Assembly: GCA_964437365.1 (NCBI GenBank)
Contig: CAYTGM010000002.1
Location: forward strand, 310,001 to 374,000
Reading direction: 5' to 3'
Length of the DNA stretch: 64,000 nt
Source: CAYTGM01 sp964437365
GTDB lineage: Bacteria > Sumerlaeota > Sumerlaeia > SLMS01
Shown here: positions 1-7,920 of the stretch, one piece after another
Position numbering within the stretch: position 1 is the first letter of the stretch
Layout: every line of letters starts with the position of its first letter
Notes under the pieces: generated by a model
Seen by the model: the letters and a program-made list of their open reading frames with translations, nothing else
Databases searched by the model: none
Told to the model about the DNA's origin: nothing
Made by a program: the position numbers and the translations under genes

Positions 1-420
1 CTCCTGGCGGAGGAAGTTATGGTCAAGATGGATATCACTAAAATACAGTATCCGGATCAAACTTTCGACGTGGTCATCTGCAATCATGTTCTTGAACACG
101 TTCCTGATGATCTGAAAGCAATGAAGGAAATTCATCGGGTTCTCAAGGAAGATGGCTGGGCGGTCCTTCAGGTTCCTTTTTCACCTGTACTCAAGGAAAC
201 CTACGAAGACAGTCGCCTGACAACTGAAGAAGAAAGATCGAATGCCTTTGGCCAGCCTGACCATGTCCGTATATATGGGAAAGACTATAAAGACCGATTG
301 AAAAAAGCAGGGTTTAAGGTACGAGAATTTCACTGGACCAAGGCCGGGCGGAATTTCGGTGGCGATGATAATCCTTTTGGTTTAAATCGTGAAGAGCCGA
401 TCTTCTTCGTAAAAAAATGA
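1..420 (+). CDS. Partial SAM-dependent methyltransferase (class I)
   Basis: The frame is open from the first base (LLAEEVMVKMDIT...), so the gene begins upstream of the window and the N-terminal SAM-binding glycine loop is missing. What remains is the second half of a methyltransf_11-type fold: an acidic strand end (VKMDIT), the FDVVICNHVLEHVPDD segment that follows the SAM site, an RVLKEDGWAVLQVP strand typical of this family, and a C-terminal FGQPDHVRIYG / DY..RL..AGF block. The product is probably a small-molecule or sugar/lipid methyltransferase; the substrate cannot be inferred. It converges on the lipoprotein gene on the other strand. The ATG at base 19 is an internal Met, not the start. 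Confidence 0.85.
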   Translation, partial: LLAEEVMVKMDITKIQYPDQTFDVVICNHVLEHVPDDLKAMKEIHRVLKEDGWAVLQVPFSPVLKETYEDSRLTTEEERSNAFGQPDHVRIYGKDYKDRLKKAGFKVREFHWTKAGRNFGGDDNPFGLNREEPIFFVKK

Positions 421-533
421 CCGGCTCCCAAGACTCTGATAGAAAGTCATCCAGGCAGTTTCGTTCCATATCGGTACAACAAGTGTGTCTCGTTTGAACC
501 TACACCTTTATAGACGAGACAACTGGAACTCTT

Positions 534-1907
534 TCATTGCTGATCCAAGTCCACCACGTGCAGTTGATAGGGGAGCGAGCTTGTGCCGAGCACCATCATC
601 CGCATCGAAACCCATTTCTCCTGGCCAGGTTTGATCTCGATCGGCCCATCGCTTAACATCGTTTCTTTGTAGTAGGGTTCATTCTCGGCACGCTTCATTC
701 CTGCCCAACCGATTTCAACGTCCAGTGGTTCAAGCTCTTCGAGGGAGGCTTTCTCTTCGCCGATGATCATCTGCCAGCCCAGACCAATTGGTGCGTCCAT
801 CTTGCCGTACTGAATATCAATGTTTTTCGAGATCACTCCACGATTTACAAGATTGAGTGTGACATAATACTCCATCATGTAATTGCCAACAGAATCAGGG
901 TGAACGTATCCTGGATGTAGAAGAAGGTCAGTTGATTGACGTGCTTCCATGCATTGCTCGGACTGCACAGCGAACTTGGCCATCATAAAATAGAGATCAT
1001 CGACCGGCATTTTTGAGACGTCTATCACCATGGGATCGCTTTCCCACATGACGTTCTTTGCTGTACCCACCACTCTGCGGACTTCGCAACCGGATGGAGC
1101 TGTTGTGAGATCAATCCACTGTTCAGAAGAATTTGCGCCTTTGTCAAGATAGGTTCTTGCGCTCAGTATATACTCGTCTTCTGGGATGTTTCCTGGAATG
1201 GATACCACGCTTACCACAAGATCTGAAAGTCCCGCTGGCATCACATCAGCCCGGATAATACCCGTAACAAATGGCGAAGCTGAAGTATCTGGTCCATCGC
1301 TTCCAGCTGCCAATTGTTTCGTAGCAGATATAATAGCAGATGACCCGGGGGCGATTGTGACCGACTCATAAGGAGTTCTCCAGTTTTCGGTAAGAACGTC
1401 TATCCCCAGTTCTGACTCTATGCTGTCGGGCTGAGCTCTGTTCGGGCCATGGTAGATCGATTCACGAGGGATCACGGTGGCCGGCTCTGTCCCTTCGTTT
1501 TCAACCAGAACAACAATTCGACGAGTTTCGCCTTCTTTCTGTTCCTGACTTAAGTGGTAGAGAAAAACCTCGAAAGAGTCATCAATCGTTGTGAATCCAT
1601 GATTCACCTGTTTTCTAAGGTCCAGAGGAACATCTTCTCCTTTCAATGTCTTGAAAGGAGGAAGCGTCTGGCGGGTTGTATAGAGAACTCCATTACTTGT
1701 ATAGAGCTCTGGCAGATCAGAGTCGATGCGATAGACGGTATGCTGGCTTGGCACATGGCGTCCAGGTAACAGATACCCGGAACACTTATCACATTTTCCT
1801 CCAGGTCCTAGTGTCCGAAGAGGAGAGGGTGTTTTCAACGCTGCACAAGAAGTGAGAAAGATTCCGACTGATGTAACAACTCCAGCGCGCAGGAGTGATG
1901 AGAGCAT
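534..1907 (-). CDS. Hypothetical outer-membrane-type lipoprotein
   Basis: 457 aa. The N-terminus is a lipoprotein signal peptide: a hydrophobic stretch ends in the lipobox LTS-C, with Cys21 as the predicted lipidated residue. A CxxC pair follows at residues 39-42, and two further Cys lie in the second half. The rest is rich in beta-strand-like sequence and has no motif I recognise. The start is supported by an AAGGAGA ribosome site about 7 bases upstream of the ATG. The gene stands alone, 112 bp from the YdjC-family gene behind it on the same strand. Role unknown; a cell-envelope location is the only firm inference. Confidence 0.75.
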   Translation of the reverse strand: MLSSLLRAGVVTSVGIFLTSCAALKTPSPLRTLGPGGKCDKCSGYLLPGRHVPSQHTVYRIDSDLPELYTSNGVLYTTRQTLPPFKTLKGEDVPLDLRKQVNHGFTTIDDSFEVFLYHLSQEQKEGETRRIVVLVENEGTEPATVIPRESIYHGPNRAQPDSIESELGIDVLTENWRTPYESVTIAPGSSAIISATKQLAAGSDGPDTSASPFVTGIIRADVMPAGLSDLVVSVVSIPGNIPEDEYILSARTYLDKGANSSEQWIDLTTAPSGCEVRRVVGTAKNVMWESDPMVIDVSKMPVDDLYFMMAKFAVQSEQCMEARQSTDLLLHPGYVHPDSVGNYMMEYYVTLNLVNRGVISKNIDIQYGKMDAPIGLGWQMIIGEEKASLEELEPLDVEIGWAGMKRAENEPYYKETMLSDGPIEIKPGQEKWVSMRMMVLGTSSLPYQLHVVDLDQQ

Positions 1908-2019
1908 GGCAAATCTCCTTTTTTGGGGGAGCCTGTTTTTGCTCCTCCCTTCTACTCTTGAATATTGCGAGTGGACCTAATGGATTAAAAGTCAGCAAGC
2001 AGAATCACTTCTCTCATAA

Positions 2020-2985
2020 CTACTTCTGTGTATCATAAGCTTCATAAGGGTTAAAGAGAGCGTTCTCCTTCATGATCTGTTCAAGGGGTCGAGCGGCAAA
2101 GGGACGCTGCATTTTATGAAGACCCTCATCCCGTAAATCAGAATAGCCGATGAGTTTGAATTTATCGTTTACAGCCTCAAGAAACTTGGGGTCACAAAGC
2201 ATATTCGTTTCTGCCTGCCGATGTTCACTCATGTTGGGAAGACCAGAAAGGTTTTCGTCGGTCATTGCCTGCATTTCAGGCGTATCCCATCCGGGATGAA
2301 CCACAAGCACGTATCTACCCGGTTTGTTAATTGCCTCAAGATTTTCTACGACGCGTGAGACCTTTTCATTCGGGGCTACACTGTATATACCTTTTACATC
2401 TTTTTCGCCAAAGTAACGGGATATACCAATGTCAAACTCAACAGCAAGTTTCTCGACAATCTGCTGGAACTCTGCGGTACTCATTGCAGCACCCATGTGA
2501 TAGTCACAATAGCTGATGTTCAGCCCTTTTCTGAAGGCAAGTTCAAGCTGTGCACGTAGCTCGGTTTCGACTTCTTCTGGTTTCGGGTAATGGTCCATCA
2601 TCTTCTGCCGGGTACCGAAAAAATTGCCACTGGCGTCAACAAGGCTCGGAACTTCGGAAACAGGAGCCACTGGACCCCAGTTGTACTCTTTGAACTCTGC
2701 GTTCAGGGTCAGATGAACCCCAACACTCACCTCGGGGTGACGTTTCAGAATCTCGACCGCCTCATTCAGCCAGGGTCCATTCACCATGACACTGACGGAC
2801 GTCACATATCCTTCCTCGAGTATCTTTTCAATGCCCATGTTTACAGAGTGGCAAAAGCCAATGTCATCAGTGCGGATGATCAGTTCAAAGTCCTCTGAGC
2901 TATCAGACTCATGATTGTCAGCATGAAGAGAGGTCGTCCCGATCAGCATCAGGGAGCAGATGAACAATTTAATGAAATGGCGCAT
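2020..2985 (-). CDS. Secreted YdjC/ChbG-family carbohydrate deacetylase
   Basis: 321 aa with a Sec signal peptide (about residues 1-22, ending SLHA). The mature part has the YdjC signature: RTDDIGFCHSVN (39-49), the VGVHLTLN metal-binding segment (His91), YCDYHMG (His163) and VVHPGWD (His230). The Asp and His residues in these motifs are the expected metal ligands. Family members deacetylate N-acetylated oligosaccharides such as chitobiose, or act on related amides. The signal peptide places this one in the periplasm or outside the cell. No chitin genes lie nearby, so the substrate is open. Confidence 0.85.
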   Translation of the reverse strand: MRHFIKLFICSLMLIGTTSLHADNHESDSSEDFELIIRTDDIGFCHSVNMGIEKILEEGYVTSVSVMVNGPWLNEAVEILKRHPEVSVGVHLTLNAEFKEYNWGPVAPVSEVPSLVDASGNFFGTRQKMMDHYPKPEEVETELRAQLELAFRKGLNISYCDYHMGAAMSTAEFQQIVEKLAVEFDIGISRYFGEKDVKGIYSVAPNEKVSRVVENLEAINKPGRYVLVVHPGWDTPEMQAMTDENLSGLPNMSEHRQAETNMLCDPKFLEAVNDKFKLIGYSDLRDEGLHKMQRPFAARPLEQIMKENALFNPYEAYDTQK

Positions 2986-3207
2986 GGAATAAGCTCCTAT
3001 TCAGATACTATCAAAGATAGCCATACTCGTCTCTTGCTGACAATTGGATAATCTCGAAGAAACGAAGTTGGTGACTTTCGATTGCCTCAATGAGACTGAA
3101 CCCTCAATTTTCCTTACCAGTGAATAGAGAATAATCTTCAAGAATAAGCGCTCCTCTGGGTCTATCCAGGAGTTGCTAAAAGAATCCATCAATCAAGGAG
3201 AGCCCAA

Positions 3208-3510
3208 ATGTCAGTCATATTATTCGTTAGAGCCAAGTCCTCTCTCAGTTCAGAAGAACTGGATAAGCGTTTGCAGGAGCGCAAACCTCAATTTCTGGAA
3301 GTTGAAGGACTGCTTCAAAAGATTTACTCGAAGGATCCTGAAACCGGACATCTCTCTGGTATATACTTCTTCAATAACGAAGAGTCGCTCTTAAAGTTCC
3401 AGCAGACGGAACTCGCAAAAAGTATCGGAAGCGCCTATGAAGTAACAGAAATCAGAATGGAACGCTACGACGTCCTCTACCCTCTGAGAAAAGGTGTCGG
3501 CCCAGTCTAG
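3208..3510 (+). CDS. YdhR-like putative mono-oxygenase (ferredoxin-like fold)
   Basis: 100 aa, starting at ATG with GGAG 12 bases upstream. The pattern of an N-terminal strand (SVILFVRAKS), a helix with charged residues, a central GLLQKIYSKD..TGHLSGIYFF segment and a terminal TEIRMERYDV strand matches the dimeric alpha/beta-barrel YdhR family. Family members are annotated as possible mono-oxygenases without a proven substrate. It is a single gene between the minus-strand YdjC gene and the SUKH trio. Confidence 0.6.
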   Translation: MSVILFVRAKSSLSSEELDKRLQERKPQFLEVEGLLQKIYSKDPETGHLSGIYFFNNEESLLKFQQTELAKSIGSAYEVTEIRMERYDVLYPLRKGVGPV

Positions 3511-3592
3511 AAAGACTTGCGGGTAAGAAGTATCCCGTAGTAATACTTTGAATTAATAAGAACGACAATATTCCAATAACAGGTAGACAATA

Positions 3593-4108
3593 TTGCCAAT
3601 ACCAGAACCAATTCGAGGAGCGACAGAAGAGTTATTAACTCGATCGAAGACTATTGGAAGAGTCGCCGAAAAGGAAACGTTGGATAGATTAAAGGATCGA
3701 GTCGGTTCGCAGTTTCCTACTTGGACGATTGATTTGTTTAGGGAATTCCCATTGTCAGGTCTCTTGTTGGGAAAGAAGATATTAGGTGGTGATTCCTTCG
3801 AAGATGCTGATATGTTTGAATTGGGCGATTCTGCTCTCTTAGAAGAGCTAAACCTTGAATCATATCCCGGGATATATATCTTTCCGCGTGGGTATCTGAC
3901 GATAGGCTTCGGAATTACCGGGGCAGGTGATACTCTCGTACTTCCTATGAATTCAAATGACCCCTGCCTTTACCAGGTTTGGCATGATATATCTCATAGT
4001 GGAGAAGAAATTGAACAGGCAATTCTCGACTGCAGCTCTGGAGTAAATCTAATCTCATCTCGACTTACGACTTTCCTCAAAGAGGCAATCGTGGAGTCCC
4101 CTTGGTAG
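3593..4108 (+). CDS. SMI1/KNR4 (SUKH)-like protein
   Basis: 171 aa. The only in-frame start near a purine-rich site is TTG (ACAGGTAGACAAtaTTG). The second half resembles the SUKH fold: PGIYIFPRGYLTIGFG, a GDTLVLP strand, then a YQVWHDISH strand and a final amphipathic helix (SSRLTTFLKEAI). SUKH proteins are common as immunity proteins for polymorphic toxins and as stand-alone genes of unknown role. It is the first of three consecutive plus-strand genes with a hydrolase and an unknown protein. Assignment is by pattern only. Confidence 0.5.
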   Translation: MPIPEPIRGATEELLTRSKTIGRVAEKETLDRLKDRVGSQFPTWTIDLFREFPLSGLLLGKKILGGDSFEDADMFELGDSALLEELNLESYPGIYIFPRGYLTIGFGITGAGDTLVLPMNSNDPCLYQVWHDISHSGEEIEQAILDCSSGVNLISSRLTTFLKEAIVESPW

Positions 4109-4228
4109 GTATTCAGCTATTAAGGAACAGGATAGATGTTTTCTCCTAGGCTCAGGTCTCCGTCACTGTTTATTCCTAATATGTCGATGTATCTGGAGAA
4201 GTAAATCCTGTTCCACGTTTATACCGGA

Positions 4229-4813
4229 ATGGGAGCAACCTCCCATATGTACCCAGAGATCTGGAAAGAACGTGTGTCGGGAATATATCATGACTGGCCT
4301 GAGTACTCTGGAGAACAAAGCATCTCTGATCTTGCTGAGAGAATCATCAAAGAGCATCAGATAGCAGATGGGGACGTTCTCATTGGAAGTTCTCTGGGAG
4401 GCATCGTTGCTTGCTCAGTTGCAGATAAGGTTGATCTTCGAGGGCTCTTTCTTATCGGTTCTGCAGTGAATAAGGAAGAGTTGAACTTTTTTCTCAGGAT
4501 TCTAAGTCCCTTGATAGATATGTCCCCAGTTGCCTTTATCCAGGCATCGATAGCCAAATTCCCTCTGGAACTAACACGAATGTTCTCTGAAAGTGATCCC
4601 GACTTCATCAGGGCCATGTGCAAGGCCATCATGAAATGGGAAAGCTATAAAGGGACTTTGAAGCCAATTCGAATTCATGGTCGGAAGGATTTAATCATCC
4701 CCTTGTCCGACAGTATAGACAACATTCTTGGTGGAGGACACCTCATTGCTATGACGCACTCAAAGGAGTGTGTGCAACTGGTGAAAACTACTATTAATGA
4801 AATTGAGACCTGA
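4229..4813 (+). CDS. Alpha/beta hydrolase, start codon uncertain
   Basis: 194 aa from the ATG used here. A nucleophile elbow GSSLGG (Ser55) follows a DVLIG strand, and late RIHGRKDLIIP and GGGHLIAMTHS segments supply the expected Asp and His. The family gives no substrate; short YqiA-like esterases look similar. The frame is open upstream to a stop at 4202-4204. In that gap it would encode ILFHVYTG, the first strand and oxyanion-hole Gly that such hydrolases need. A strong GGAGAAG site (4195-4201) sits 6-9 bases before ATC 4205 and CTG 4208, whereas ATG 4229 has no ribosome site. The protein probably starts at a non-ATG codon near 4205-4208. The stop is 3 bp from the next gene. Confidence 0.7.
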   Translation: MGATSHMYPEIWKERVSGIYHDWPEYSGEQSISDLAERIIKEHQIADGDVLIGSSLGGIVACSVADKVDLRGLFLIGSAVNKEELNFFLRILSPLIDMSPVAFIQASIAKFPLELTRMFSESDPDFIRAMCKAIMKWESYKGTLKPIRIHGRKDLIIPLSDSIDNILGGGHLIAMTHSKECVQLVKTTINEIET

Positions 4814-4816
4814 TCC

Positions 4817-5299
4817 ATGCCATATCGAGGAATTGTATTTGGGTATATAGATCTCCCAAAGATACATTTCAATCACAATAGAAATGTATTTAAAGGCCTA
4901 CCTGAGCTTGATCCTTTTCCAGGCATTTGCCCTTCTATGTTTTCGCCTATGGAATCACATCCGATTGATGATGATGGAAGACGATTCGTATCCTATGAAG
5001 GAGAGGTGATCGCTTTTGCAGCTGCATACAAACTTGGAGTTGGCGACGAAGAAATTCAGGAGTGGATAAATAAGTTCGAAGACTTGCTGGACAAACTTTA
5101 TTGGCAAGAGGCTGTTGTTAAGGCTCCTGAATGGGGACTTTCTAGTTTCGAGATTCACTACAAGCAGAAGAGCCGAAATACACTCGGGTTACAATCTGGT
5201 GGATGGAGCCGTAGGTTCATATGGCACGATGAAGAAGGAGATCCTAATCAGCTTCTTGAAGGGTATGGGATGCCTCCTGTAAGGCGTCATCCCGCATAG
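4817..5299 (+). CDS. Hypothetical protein, third gene of SUKH/hydrolase cluster
   Basis: 160 aa, no family recognised. The ATG lies 3 bp after the hydrolase stop, which suggests translational coupling. The sequence is soluble and aromatic-rich, with a central acidic helix (GVGDEEIQEWINKFEDLLDK) and a Trp-rich C-terminal half (WGLSSFEIHY, GGWSRRFIWHDEEGD). Its last 13 bp overlap the end of the convergent fructosamine kinase gene. The close packing with a SUKH protein and a hydrolase hints at one small operon, but no function can be given. Confidence 0.65.
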   Translation: MPYRGIVFGYIDLPKIHFNHNRNVFKGLPELDPFPGICPSMFSPMESHPIDDDGRRFVSYEGEVIAFAAAYKLGVGDEEIQEWINKFEDLLDKLYWQEAVVKAPEWGLSSFEIHYKQKSRNTLGLQSGGWSRRFIWHDEEGDPNQLLEGYGMPPVRRHPA

Positions 5300-6198
5300 C
5301 GCTTCAAGATGCGCTCGCACTGTCCCAGGTAGCCACTGCCAAAGAGGTTCAGGTGGTTGAGTAGGTGATAGAGCTCGTATATCTCCTGTCGCATCTCTGT
5401 TTCATCCGGGAGAGGAAACTCTTCATTGTACGAACGATAGAACTCGCCTGAAAAGCCTCCAAAGAGACGGGTCATGGCGAGGTCTGCTTCCCGATGACCA
5501 TAATACGCTGCCGGGTCTATAATTGCAGCTGTTCCATCTTCAGCCACCATATAGTTGCCACTCCATAAATCTCCATGAAGAAGACACGGCTTCTCGTTCG
5601 TTCCTCCAATCAAGTTGTCGAGCTTTGAAAGAAACTTTTTGCCGAGAGTCTGCAGATTTCCGCGGTGTCCTTTGTCGTGAGCAAGGCGGAGCTGGTATTC
5701 GATTCGATGTTCACCGAAAAAGGAAACCCAGTCTTTCGTCCAGGTATTAATCTGTGGAGTCGACCCAATATAGTTGTCGTGCTCAAAGCCGCAGCGGTCG
5801 TGAAGGGAGTCTTTGTGTAGACGTGCAAAGCGTCTTCCAAAGTCGGAAAAGAAGTTGGTAACCTTACTTTCGCTCTCGATATATGATGTGATCAGGAATG
5901 CTGGTGTATTGCCGTCGCATTCCCTTGAAGCGATTGATCTGGGAACTGTTATTGCACCTACGTCGTGCAGTGCTTTGAGGCCTTCCATCTCTCGAGCAAA
6001 CATCATTGGCAGGGGAGAGCTGTTGTACTTGAGGAAGAATGTACCAATCCGCGTTTGGAGGCTCATGGCATTGTTGATACAACCCCCAGCAAGAGTTCCT
6101 CCACCATCAATGCTTTCGACCGGTTCACCGGCATAGCTGGACAGCTCTTCCAGAATCGCTTCCTCAAGGTTACCTGGAAACATATCAAAGAGTGTCAT
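5287..6198 (-). CDS. Fructosamine/ketosamine-3-kinase family protein
   Basis: 303 aa, full length for the family. It has the aminoglycoside-phosphotransferase-like fold: GGGCINN-type P-loop region (residues 32-43, GGTLAGGCINNA), the ATP-binding Lys in FFLKYNS (Lys57), the catalytic HGDLWSGN (208-215) and the Mg-binding IDPAAYYGHREADLA (227-241). Family members phosphorylate protein-bound ketoamines so that the adduct breaks down, repairing glycated protein; bacterial homologues often prefer ribulosamines or erythrulosamines. AAGGGA precedes the ATG. The upstream neighbour (27 bp) encodes a low-molecular-weight phosphatase, a pairing that fits deglycation of phosphorylated ketosamines. Confidence 0.92.
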   Translation of the reverse strand: MTLFDMFPGNLEEAILEELSSYAGEPVESIDGGGTLAGGCINNAMSLQTRIGTFFLKYNSSPLPMMFAREMEGLKALHDVGAITVPRSIASRECDGNTPAFLITSYIESESKVTNFFSDFGRRFARLHKDSLHDRCGFEHDNYIGSTPQINTWTKDWVSFFGEHRIEYQLRLAHDKGHRGNLQTLGKKFLSKLDNLIGGTNEKPCLLHGDLWSGNYMVAEDGTAAIIDPAAYYGHREADLAMTRLFGGFSGEFYRSYNEEFPLPDETEMRQEIYELYHLLNHLNLFGSGYLGQCERILKRYAG

Positions 6199-6225
6199 GA
6201 TCGGTTGTCCCTTTGCCGTAACTGA

Positions 6226-6696
6226 CTAGAGTTTGTTTTTGATCTCGGAAAGAAATCCTTCACACGCATCTTCTAGAAGGTCCATGACGAGTTTGAAGCC
6301 ATCTTCTCCGCCGTAGTACGGGTCAGGAACGTGGTTATAGTCAAACTCAGAACAGTAATCTGTCATCAGCTTAATTCTTTCCTGATATTCTTCACTGCGA
6401 TCCAGTTGCCGAACGTAGTGCTCGTTGTCACTGTCCATCACAATGATATAGTCAAAGTCTCGAAGGTCAGAAACTTTGATCTGGCGTGACCTCGAAAGAA
6501 GCTCGTACCCCCGCTGTGAAGCTGCTCGCTTCATTCGTGAGTCAGCAGGCTCACCGGCATGGTAGCCAGTTGTGCCTGCCGAATCAATTTTAATCTGATC
6601 CGATAGCCCGGCGTCAGAAACATATTTTTGAAAGATACCTTCTGCTGTGGGGGAGCGACATATATTCCCCATACAGACAAATAGAACGCTTATCAC
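6226..6696 (-). CDS. Low-molecular-weight protein-tyrosine-phosphatase family
   Basis: 156 aa, typical length. The P-loop CMGNICRS (Cys8 nucleophile, Arg14) opens the protein and the general acid lies in VPDPYYGG (Asp125). The start is GTG, supported by AGGGGA about 8 bases upstream. Classical members act on phosphotyrosine. Homologues encoded beside fructosamine kinases have been shown in other organisms to remove phosphate from ribulosamine/erythrulosamine 5-phosphates on proteins. Because it lies directly upstream of the kinase on the same strand, I favour that role here, as inference. Confidence 0.92.
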   Translation of the reverse strand: MISVLFVCMGNICRSPTAEGIFQKYVSDAGLSDQIKIDSAGTTGYHAGEPADSRMKRAASQRGYELLSRSRQIKVSDLRDFDYIIVMDSDNEHYVRQLDRSEEYQERIKLMTDYCSEFDYNHVPDPYYGGEDGFKLVMDLLEDACEGFLSEIKNKL

Positions 6697-6736
6697 TCTT
6701 ATATCCCCTGTCTATATGCTTATCGTCGGTTCTTCT

Positions 6737-7741
6737 CTACTTATGAATCACTGTTGAGTGGTCGCCCACGTTGAGTTCGCCGGTGACGCCTTCAACATGA
6801 ACATCTTCTCCAATCATCGAATTGTTCAGTTTTGAGTCGATGATAGAGACCTGTTTGCCGATAGTCAAATCTTTGAGGATAGAATCTTTGACGCAAACGT
6901 TGTGTCTCATGCTGACATAAGGACCGACTACCGAGTTGTCAATTTCGCAATCGGGTCCGATGACAACAGGGGGAACGAAAACTGCCGTTGGATATTTCTT
7001 GCGCAATTCCCCGATGTTCTTTTCCCCTTCGAGATCCAGGAGTCGTCGGTTGGTATCAAGAAGTGTTTCTGGTTTTCCGCAATCGAGCCACTCGTCGATT
7101 TCAAAAGTGACCATCTTGTCTTTTTTCTCCAGCATATATGCAAGCGCATCGGTTAACTGGATTTCGCCCTTGGTCCTGATGTCATTGGAAACGACATGCC
7201 TGAGGCCTTCGAAGAGAAGTTTCGGGTTGTTCATGAGATAGACGCCAACAATCGCCAGGTTCGTTGGAGGATTCTCTGCTTTCTCAACAAGTCCGGTAAT
7301 TTCATCCGTTCCTTCTTTGAGCTGAACCGTGCCAAAGCGACGAGCATCTTCGACTTCTTTTACAGCAAGAGAGCTTGAGTTCAGTGCAAACATTTTCTTG
7401 AAGTCTGCCTTTACGATTGTATCCCCCAATATGATGAGGAGACGGTCGTCGTCTTTATGTATATCTTCACAGATGGAAATAGCGTGGCCAAGTCCCAGCA
7501 TTTCTTCCTGCTTTACGAAGTTCAAAGTAATATTACTGTGATGCTTTCTGACATGTTCTTCGATGCGATCGCCAAGATAGCCAACGACAAGAGTTACACC
7601 GTCCACGCCTGCTGCGACAAGATCATCAATGATATGGTCGAGCATGGGCTTTCCGGCTACCTGAAGAAGAACCTTCGGGTGAGTGAACGTGTGGGGGCGC
7701 ATACGGCTTCCGAACCCCGCTACGGGAATAATCGCTTTCAC
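6737..7741 (-). CDS. Sugar-1-phosphate nucleotidyltransferase with left-handed beta-helix tail
   Basis: 334 aa. The N-terminal Rossmann-like domain has the nucleotidyltransferase signature GFGSRMRP (9-16) with PKVLLQVAGKPML, then LIILGDTIV with the metal-binding Asp, and VGVYLM. The C-terminal 90 residues contain the hexapeptide-like strands of a beta-helix (VVIGPDCEIDNSVVGPYVSM...). Glucose-1-phosphate thymidylyl- or uridylyltransferases have this architecture; sequence alone does not separate dTTP from UTP use. The start is GTG with GGAAG upstream. It is the first gene of a minus-strand run with the phosphatase and kinase (40 and 27 bp gaps), which may be an operon. Confidence 0.85.
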   Translation of the reverse strand: MKAIIPVAGFGSRMRPHTFTHPKVLLQVAGKPMLDHIIDDLVAAGVDGVTLVVGYLGDRIEEHVRKHHSNITLNFVKQEEMLGLGHAISICEDIHKDDDRLLIILGDTIVKADFKKMFALNSSSLAVKEVEDARRFGTVQLKEGTDEITGLVEKAENPPTNLAIVGVYLMNNPKLLFEGLRHVVSNDIRTKGEIQLTDALAYMLEKKDKMVTFEIDEWLDCGKPETLLDTNRRLLDLEGEKNIGELRKKYPTAVFVPPVVIGPDCEIDNSVVGPYVSMRHNVCVKDSILKDLTIGKQVSIIDSKLNNSMIGEDVHVEGVTGELNVGDHSTVIHK

Positions 7742-7839
7742 GGTCGTCTGCTTCCTTTTTTGAGAATCAGTTTAGAATCATGTTCATCGGTGACGACGTT
7801 AATTGTGATGGTTCGCAGGTGTCAAACATCGCCTTCCCT

Positions 7840-7878
7840 CCAAAAAGAAAAAACTCCTCTCATCATTTGAGAGGAGTT
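7840..7878 (-). terminator. Rho-independent terminator after glyA
   Basis: An 11-bp perfect stem (7852-7862 pairing with 7868-7878, loop of 5) is followed on the minus strand by a run of T interrupted by one C (A-rich 7838-7853 on the plus strand). It lies 43 bp beyond the glyA stop and separates it from the nucleotidyltransferase. Confidence 0.85.
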
Positions 7879-7920
7879 CGTTTCATCGAGCTATTCAACG
7901 ATGTGAATCTGGAATCGGTC

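Noticed and set aside
3001..3192. 63-codon minus-strand frame upstream of the YdjC gene
   Set aside because: No ribosome site and no protein-like pattern; likely the leader region between divergent genes.
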